NCBI GenBank assembly: GCA_021151805.1 | Contig: JAGKWN010000113.1 | Coordinates: forward strand, 1-12,652 | Reading direction: 5' to 3' | DNA from: Cytophagaceae bacterium | GTDB lineage: Bacteria; Bacteroidota; Bacteroidia; Cytophagales; Cytophagaceae | DNA: 12,652 nt | Shown: one piece after another, positions 8,280 to 12,652 of the stretch | Position numbering within the stretch: position 1 is the stretch's first letter | Layout of the letters: every line of letters begins with the position of its first letter | Notes under the pieces: generated by a model | Databases searched by the model: none | What the model saw: the letters and a program-made list of their open reading frames with translations, nothing else | Told to the model about the DNA's origin: nothing | Translations under genes and position numbers: made by a program

Positions 8280-10451
8280 TTATTGATTTATTTCTGAAAG
8301 TTCGTGCAAGAAAGATAATACTTCGGGTACATCATTAAAACGATGCTTTGCGAATGTATGTCCTTCGCTGACTTTAATTGTATATCCTCCGCATTCATTT
8401 ATTACTTCAAACATATCTTCATCGGTTTTATCATCGCCTATGCAAATACAGCAGTCATATTGCTGAAAATCAAAAAGCATTTTCAATGCATTTCCTTTAC
8501 TTGCCTGAACTGGTTTTACTTCTACAACTTTATGTCCGTCGAGTATATTTGCATTTGAACTGATTAGAAAATCGCTTAAAAGATTTATTAATTCCCGTGA
8601 TTGGGCCAGGCTAGCTTCAGGGGCTGCCATTCTGTAATGCCAGCACAGAGAAGCGCTTTTTTCCTCTACAAAGGTATTGGCGCAATTTTCAGAAAATTTA
8701 TTCATGATCTTTTGTACTTCTGCCTTCCATGGAACATTATCAATTACAAGTTTATTCCAACGATCGGTTTTAGCAAAGATGCCATGTTCTGCAACCAATG
8801 TTGCTTTTGTATTATTAAACCAGGTTTCAAGCGTTTTTTTATCTCTGCCGCTTATAATGCATACCGTGTTTTTTGTGTTATGCGTGAGTTCAGCTAGCAG
8901 TTCGTAAAGTTGATCATCAGGAGCAGCCATTTCAGGAGATGGCTGCAGCGGTTTAATTGTGCCATCATAGTCGAGGATGATGAGACATTTTTCTGCCTGC
9001 GTATACTTATTCAGCATTGATCTCCGCCCTGTTTCATCGAAATCGATAGGAGTACTGGAATTGTGGCTTATGCTTTTCATTTTTTCAATGAAATTATTAC
9101 TCCAGTTGAATACGTTATTTCTTTTAATCTGCTTTTGCATACGGTCCATCCGGATTTCCTGTTCCTGATCTGTCATTTTCAACGCATGCGTTATTTTAAT
9201 GCATATTTCTTCTTCATCAAGCGGATTAAAAAGTAATGATTCAGTTAATTCCTTTGCTGCTCCAGTCATATCACTTAGTAGCAATACTCCTCTTTTATCC
9301 TGTCTGGAAGCTATAAATTCTTTTGCTACAAGATTCATTCCATCCCGTATCGGAGAGATTAATGCTACGTCACAGGAAGTATATAAACCTGAAAGCTGGT
9401 CAAAATTAACTGACCCATATTGATACACAATAGGGGCCCATCTATAGTTTCCGTATTTGCCATTTATATGAGCAATAAGCTTTTCAATAATTTCTTTCCG
9501 TTCTTCATATTTGGCAATATTATCTCTTGAAGGGACTGCAATAAGGATGAAAACTATTTTTTCCATCCAACCCGGGTTGTTCTCAAGAAAGTGCGCATAG
9601 CCCTGAAGTCTGTATTTGATTCCTTTTGTATAATCGAGCCTATCTACCGAAAATAGAATTTTTTTTCCTGCGTACAGTTTTTTTATTTTTGTTCGTTCAG
9701 CAAAAACTTCAGGTTTGTTATATGCATTATTAAATTTTTCGAAGTCTATGCTGATGGGGAATGCATCGATATGAATTTTTCTTCCATTATAATTTAATTT
9801 AAAATTTTTATGCTGAATGCCTGTAATCATTTGCACTGTTGTAACAAAATGCTGTACATAATCATACGTATGAAAACCAATGAGATCAGCACCTAAGAGA
9901 CTTCCTGCCAGGATGTCTCTACAGTTTTTGGGGAGAATACGTATTAATTCATAAGATGGAAATGGCACATGCAGGAAGAAGCCAATTTTTATTTCAGGAA
10001 ATAAATCTCTCAGATAAGTAACCAAAGGAATCATGTGATAATCATGGATCCATACAATATCATCCGGTTCAATGATGTCTTTAATTTTATGTGCTAACAG
10101 TCTGTTTACTCCTAAATAAGCCTCGAATTCATTTTTTTTATATTCAACAAAAGAAGGGAAATAATGAAATAGTGGCCATAATACAGAATTTGAAAAGCCA
10201 TTATAATATAGTTTGTATAAGTTTTCGTCAATAAATACAGGATGTAGAATAAAGTCCCCTGAATATGAAGGGCAGATTGAAAGCCATTCATCAATTGTAA
10301 AGTCAGCAACGCCTACCCAATGTAAAGCGCTTTTACTACCGCTTAAAGATTGTACAGCGCTTACCAGCCCACCGGAAGATATTTTAATTGCTGGCTTGTT
10401 ATCTTTCTGTAGGGATATGGGCAAGCGGTTTGATATATTGATTATTTTCAT
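8280..10451 (-). CDS. otsAB: Bifunctional trehalose-6-phosphate synthase / trehalose-6-phosphate phosphatase
   Basis: This 723-residue fusion carries both steps of the OtsAB route: UDP-glucose plus glucose-6-phosphate to trehalose-6-phosphate, then dephosphorylation to trehalose. The synthase half (about 1-470, glycosyltransferase family 20) shows S-N-R-L-P-I near the start, the G27-G28-L29 loop, Arg271 and Lys276 in R-L-D-Y-T-K-G, and Asp370 and Glu378 in D-G-M-N-L-V-A-K-E, all at the spacing of the E. coli OtsA active site. The phosphatase half (about 485-723, HAD superfamily) has D494-Y-D496-G-T as nucleophile motif, S-G-R-D, and G672-D-D-K-T-D-E-D as the metal-binding motif. Both halves look catalytically complete. 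The product is a compatible solute for osmotic and desiccation stress in the cytosol. An AraC-type regulator gene follows after 40 bases. The start ATG at 10451 gives the expected N terminus of the family, so it is well supported. Confidence 0.95.
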   Translation of the reverse strand: MKIINISNRLPISLQKDNKPAIKISSGGLVSAVQSLSGSKSALHWVGVADFTIDEWLSICPSYSGDFILHPVFIDENLYKLYYNGFSNSVLWPLFHYFPSFVEYKKNEFEAYLGVNRLLAHKIKDIIEPDDIVWIHDYHMIPLVTYLRDLFPEIKIGFFLHVPFPSYELIRILPKNCRDILAGSLLGADLIGFHTYDYVQHFVTTVQMITGIQHKNFKLNYNGRKIHIDAFPISIDFEKFNNAYNKPEVFAERTKIKKLYAGKKILFSVDRLDYTKGIKYRLQGYAHFLENNPGWMEKIVFILIAVPSRDNIAKYEERKEIIEKLIAHINGKYGNYRWAPIVYQYGSVNFDQLSGLYTSCDVALISPIRDGMNLVAKEFIASRQDKRGVLLLSDMTGAAKELTESLLFNPLDEEEICIKITHALKMTDQEQEIRMDRMQKQIKRNNVFNWSNNFIEKMKSISHNSSTPIDFDETGRRSMLNKYTQAEKCLIILDYDGTIKPLQPSPEMAAPDDQLYELLAELTHNTKNTVCIISGRDKKTLETWFNNTKATLVAEHGIFAKTDRWNKLVIDNVPWKAEVQKIMNKFSENCANTFVEEKSASLCWHYRMAAPEASLAQSRELINLLSDFLISSNANILDGHKVVEVKPVQASKGNALKMLFDFQQYDCCICIGDDKTDEDMFEVINECGGYTIKVSEGHTFAKHRFNDVPEVLSFLHELSEINQ

Positions 10452-10535
10452 AAGCTGTTTTTAAAAAGATTATAAGCCTTAACATTCCTGAAGAAAGGTG
10501 TTTGTTAAGATTAGAAAGCTTATTAAATATAAAAT

Positions 10536-10572
10536 ATTACAGCGTAAAATATAATGAACGATTTACTGTAAT
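10536..10572. promoter_or_regulatory. Imperfect inverted repeat upstream of otsAB
   Basis: ATTACA (10536-10541) plus GTAAA (10544-10548) can pair with TTTAC (10562-10566) plus TGTAAT (10567-10572), giving 11 base pairs with a two-base bulge and a 13-base loop. It lies 85-121 bases before the otsAB start codon and has no T-tract, so an operator or mRNA leader structure is more likely than a terminator. Any role is speculative, as AT-rich DNA yields such repeats by chance. Confidence 0.25.
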
Positions 10573-10747
10573 GGTGTTCTGTTTTACTTATATCTTGACA
10601 TATAAATTAAATAATGTGGCTGCTTTTGCTAAAATAAGATAATCGCATTGCAGCAGTTTTTGTCTGTTAGGGATTGGTATCGGAAGATAAAGTGAAGAAG
10701 AAATCAGAAAATTGATAACTTTTATTTTAAGTAAAATTTAAAAATAC

Positions 10748-10781
10748 ATACGATACAGAATATGTTTGTTCTGTATCGTAT
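10748..10781 (-). terminator. Rho-independent terminator of the catalase operon
   Basis: A perfect 13-base-pair stem, ATACGATACAGAA (10748-10760) with TTCTGTATCGTAT (10769-10781), encloses an 8-base loop. It starts 5 bases after the stop codon of the DsbA-like gene. On the - strand the stem is followed by GTATTTTTAAATTTT, a T-rich tail, as expected for an intrinsic terminator. It separates the catalase operon from otsAB. Confidence 0.85.
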
Positions 10782-10786
10782 ATTAT

Positions 10787-11494
10787 TTATTGAACAGCTG
10801 TGTTTCGCTCAGGGCATAAAGTATATATTGCTTCGAGCAATACATCATACGGTCTGTATCCAGCGATCAGTATACCATTGCCGCGATAAGACATTGTAAT
10901 GGTCGGAAAACGCGAAATCTGATGATATCTTACTTTCTGCAGGTCTTCCCGGAAAGACTGGATACTTTTTTCACTATTATACTCTTCCGCAAACCGCCCA
11001 GCATTGAATATATGCATTGATTCCGTTTCCGTTTCTTTTGCAATCGCTATTAATGTTTCATGCCTGCTGATATTGCGGCCGTCAATCATAACAGCTTCCC
11101 GCAACTTCCGCAGATACATGACTTCAGCTGCAGACGATTGTAAGGCAGCAGTTTTTACAGCAATACAAGCCGGATAAGAAGAGGCCGGCGGATCATTAAT
11201 CCAGACCAGGTCATTTATAGGAACTCCGGTGATATGTTTGGCTTCCATCCATACGGGTCCCATTTGTACAGGTCTCGTAACATTGTTTATGGGGTCGGAA
11301 AAATTTTTCCAGTCAGATAGCAGTCCACCCATTCTGTAATCAATATTCAGGAGGCCTTTAAATTCCTGCTGGAGTTTTTGCCAATGCTCTTCAAAAGCCC
11401 AACTCCAGCAGCATAACGGATCGGTATAATATGTGATTTTTACCTGTTCCGCTATAGCTGCCATAGTTGCTGTTTTTACATTATTCTGTTGCAT
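10787..11494 (-). CDS. DsbA/FrnE-like thioredoxin-fold protein with a C-C-W-S active-site motif
   Basis: This 235-residue protein begins its fold with a beta strand leading into T-D-P-L-C-C-W-S-W (24-32), the position of the C-x-x-C motif in the DsbA/FrnE (COG3531-like) group, where D-P-x-C-x-W-C is usual. Here the first cysteine (Cys28) is kept, a second cysteine is adjacent (Cys29), and the resolving position is Ser31. A later R-F-P-T-I-T segment near residue 200 provides the expected cis-proline loop. No signal peptide is seen, so it is probably cytosolic. The related SpxH/YjbH adaptor group is a possible alternative. It lies 13 bases after the manganese catalase gene and before a strong terminator, so the two are likely co-transcribed and a role in peroxide or thiol stress is reasonable. 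A second ATG at codon 11 could be the true start. The exact reaction cannot be given. Confidence 0.8.
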   Translation of the reverse strand: MQQNNVKTATMAAIAEQVKITYYTDPLCCWSWAFEEHWQKLQQEFKGLLNIDYRMGGLLSDWKNFSDPINNVTRPVQMGPVWMEAKHITGVPINDLVWINDPPASSYPACIAVKTAALQSSAAEVMYLRKLREAVMIDGRNISRHETLIAIAKETETESMHIFNAGRFAEEYNSEKSIQSFREDLQKVRYHQISRFPTITMSYRGNGILIAGYRPYDVLLEAIYTLCPERNTAVQ

Positions 11495-11507
11495 TCTGTA
11501 TTATTTT

Positions 11508-12449
11508 TTATTCTTCAGTCAGATAAGTAGACCACTGATTTTCTTTTGGTGGAGAAACTTCCTTCACTTCTGTGCTTCTGATATCACTCAGCTTTTTATC
11601 TGCTTCCTGCATGGATTCCAATGTTCGTTTTGTTCCCGTCGGTTCCAGATCCAGCAGTCCGTTTGTGTCTATTACCTGCGACAGCGGATCTTCAATGTAT
11701 TGCCAGGTTTCTCCAAGACCCGGGCTTACGCCTTCATTCCACGGTCCACGGAAATCATTGCCACTGGACATATTGTAATAGGTATTGCTGTAGCGCGGAT
11801 CGCTTTGAAGCACCGCAGGCGGGAAGTTTGGTTCAATGGTTTTGAGCGCCGCCTGGAACATCTGAAAGTGTGCTACTTCACGCGTCATGAGAAATCCTAG
11901 GGTTTGTTTCACATAAGGATCATCTGTAAGTTTCATCAGATACTCGTATACAACTTTGGCTCTGGATTCTGCTGCAATATTAGAACGTAGATCAACAGAT
12001 AAATCACCCATAGCATTTACATAAGTGCCTGACCATGGAATGCCATTGCTGTCTGTTACTAACGGGCCGCCGCCGCTTGTTACAAGGAAGTGCGGATTTG
12101 TCATAGCCTCATGGATAAAGGATTCTTTTTTTGTTTTTCCATCAAGCAGCTGCATAATTTCATCTGTGCCGGCAGCATCCTTTAATTCTCCGTTTACTCC
12201 AGTAAGAAGCATTTGAATCGTTGCTCCCACAATTTCAAGATGACTGAACTCTTCCGTAGCGATGTCCATCAGCATGTCATACTTATCAGGATAAGGATCT
12301 TTGGCACCGAATGCCTGAACAAAATATTGCATCGCGGCTTTTAATTCTCCGTTACCGCCACCAAACTGTTCGAGTAATAATTTAGCAAAACGTGGATCGG
12401 GCTTAGATACACGCGCATTGAACTGAAGTTCTTTAACATGATAAAACAT
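11508..12449 (-). CDS. Manganese (non-heme) catalase
   Basis: This 313-residue protein has the dimanganese catalase four-helix core with all metal ligands at the right spacing: Glu35 (in G-G-G-N-G-E-L), Glu67 and His70 (in E-E-F-S-H-L-E), Glu161 (in A-A-E-S-R-A) and His194 (in R-E-V-A-H-F). The 33-residue gap between Glu161 and His194 equals that in the Lactobacillus plantarum enzyme. It converts hydrogen peroxide to water and oxygen. After the core, about residues 220-313 form a long tail rich in Pro, Gly and charged residues, which family members use for subunit contacts. No signal peptide is present, so it is cytosolic. It is the first gene of a two-gene unit with the DsbA-like gene. The ATG at 12449 gives the F-Y-H-V-K-E-L start typical of the family; no Shine-Dalgarno sequence precedes it. 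Confidence 0.95.
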   Translation of the reverse strand: MFYHVKELQFNARVSKPDPRFAKLLLEQFGGGNGELKAAMQYFVQAFGAKDPYPDKYDMLMDIATEEFSHLEIVGATIQMLLTGVNGELKDAAGTDEIMQLLDGKTKKESFIHEAMTNPHFLVTSGGGPLVTDSNGIPWSGTYVNAMGDLSVDLRSNIAAESRAKVVYEYLMKLTDDPYVKQTLGFLMTREVAHFQMFQAALKTIEPNFPPAVLQSDPRYSNTYYNMSSGNDFRGPWNEGVSPGLGETWQYIEDPLSQVIDTNGLLDLEPTGTKRTLESMQEADKKLSDIRSTEVKEVSPPKENQWSTYLTEE

Positions 12450-12606
12450 AGCTTTATATTTTAGTTGATCAATTTTTATATGTACAATGTATTTAATTCA
12501 ATCAGTGTCCATGTTACGGAAATAAGCAAAATGTTTATAAAAATTTCAGCCATCATGCAGCATTGATTGCATTCAATATTTGCTAAATAAATTTTATCGT
12601 CGGCGA

Positions 12607-12621
12607 AACCATTCGATGGTT
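12607..12621. promoter_or_regulatory. Short inverted repeat upstream of the catalase gene
   Basis: AACCAT (12607-12612) and ATGGTT (12616-12621) form a perfect 6-base inverted repeat around TCG, about 160-175 bases before the catalase start. A run of seven Ts follows on the + strand at 12628-12634. It could be an operator, or the terminator of a + strand gene, but no such gene is visible in the window. Chance is quite possible. Confidence 0.2.
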
Positions 12622-12652
12622 ATGTGATTTTTTTATAATAAATAATAAATAT

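Larger units (their letters stand above)
10452..10786. other. Intergenic region upstream of otsAB
   Basis: These 335 bases hold no gene that can be supported on either strand. The right end contains the terminator of the catalase operon (10748-10781). The rest must contain the otsAB promoter on the - strand, but no exact TAnnTTTG element was found on that strand; the only notable structure is the imperfect inverted repeat at 10536-10572. The region is strongly AT-rich. Confidence 0.6.

Noticed and set aside
11433..11900. A 155-codon open frame on the + strand across the start of the DsbA-like gene and the end of the catalase gene
   Set aside because: It lies antisense to two well-supported genes, and its translation has no recognisable domain and an unnatural Phe/Cys-rich composition.
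1..12652. Mobile elements, CRISPR arrays, tRNA or rRNA genes
   Set aside because: No transposase or integrase, no long terminal repeats, no regularly spaced repeats and no tRNA-like or rRNA sequence was noticed in reading the window.

Overview
The window looks like a chromosomal piece of an AT-rich member of the Bacteroidota, with a Cytophagales-type organism as the best guess. The reasons are the lack of clear Shine-Dalgarno sequences before the genes, AT-rich spacers, a CheB-CheR-PAS-kinase fusion of a kind common in that group, and protein sequences of Bacteroidota character. Species assignment is inference; no database was searched. Seven protein genes are supported. No tRNA, rRNA, CRISPR array or insertion sequence was seen.

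Left part, + strand (252-7229): three tightly packed genes that look like one operon. The first encodes a bacteriophytochrome photosensory core (PAS-GAF-PHY, with the biliverdin cysteine and the PHY tongue motifs) that stops where an output kinase would normally start. A few bases later comes a protein of about 1617 residues: CheB methylesterase, CheR methyltransferase, a heptad-repeat coiled coil, about five PAS domains and a histidine kinase. Four bases after that comes a BphO-type heme oxygenase, which would make the biliverdin chromophore. The simplest reading is a split red/far-red photoreceptor: the sensor, its own chromophore enzyme, and a very large signalling partner that combines chemotaxis-type methylation chemistry with kinase output. 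This is the most interesting item in the window.

Middle, - strand (10451-7337): a fused trehalose-6-phosphate synthase/phosphatase, then 40 bases later an AraC-type regulator that runs convergently into the heme oxygenase gene. Trehalose synthesis points to desiccation or osmotic protection.

Right part, - strand (12449-10787): a manganese (non-heme) catalase followed 13 bases later by a DsbA/FrnE-like thioredoxin-fold protein with an altered active site. This pair ends in a strong stem-loop terminator (10748-10781). The 335-base gap between this terminator side and the trehalose gene holds no gene; it must carry the otsAB promoter and contains one imperfect inverted repeat.

Taken together the neighbourhood combines light sensing, osmoprotection and peroxide removal. 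A common stress theme is plausible, but adjacency of separate transcription units is the only support for it.
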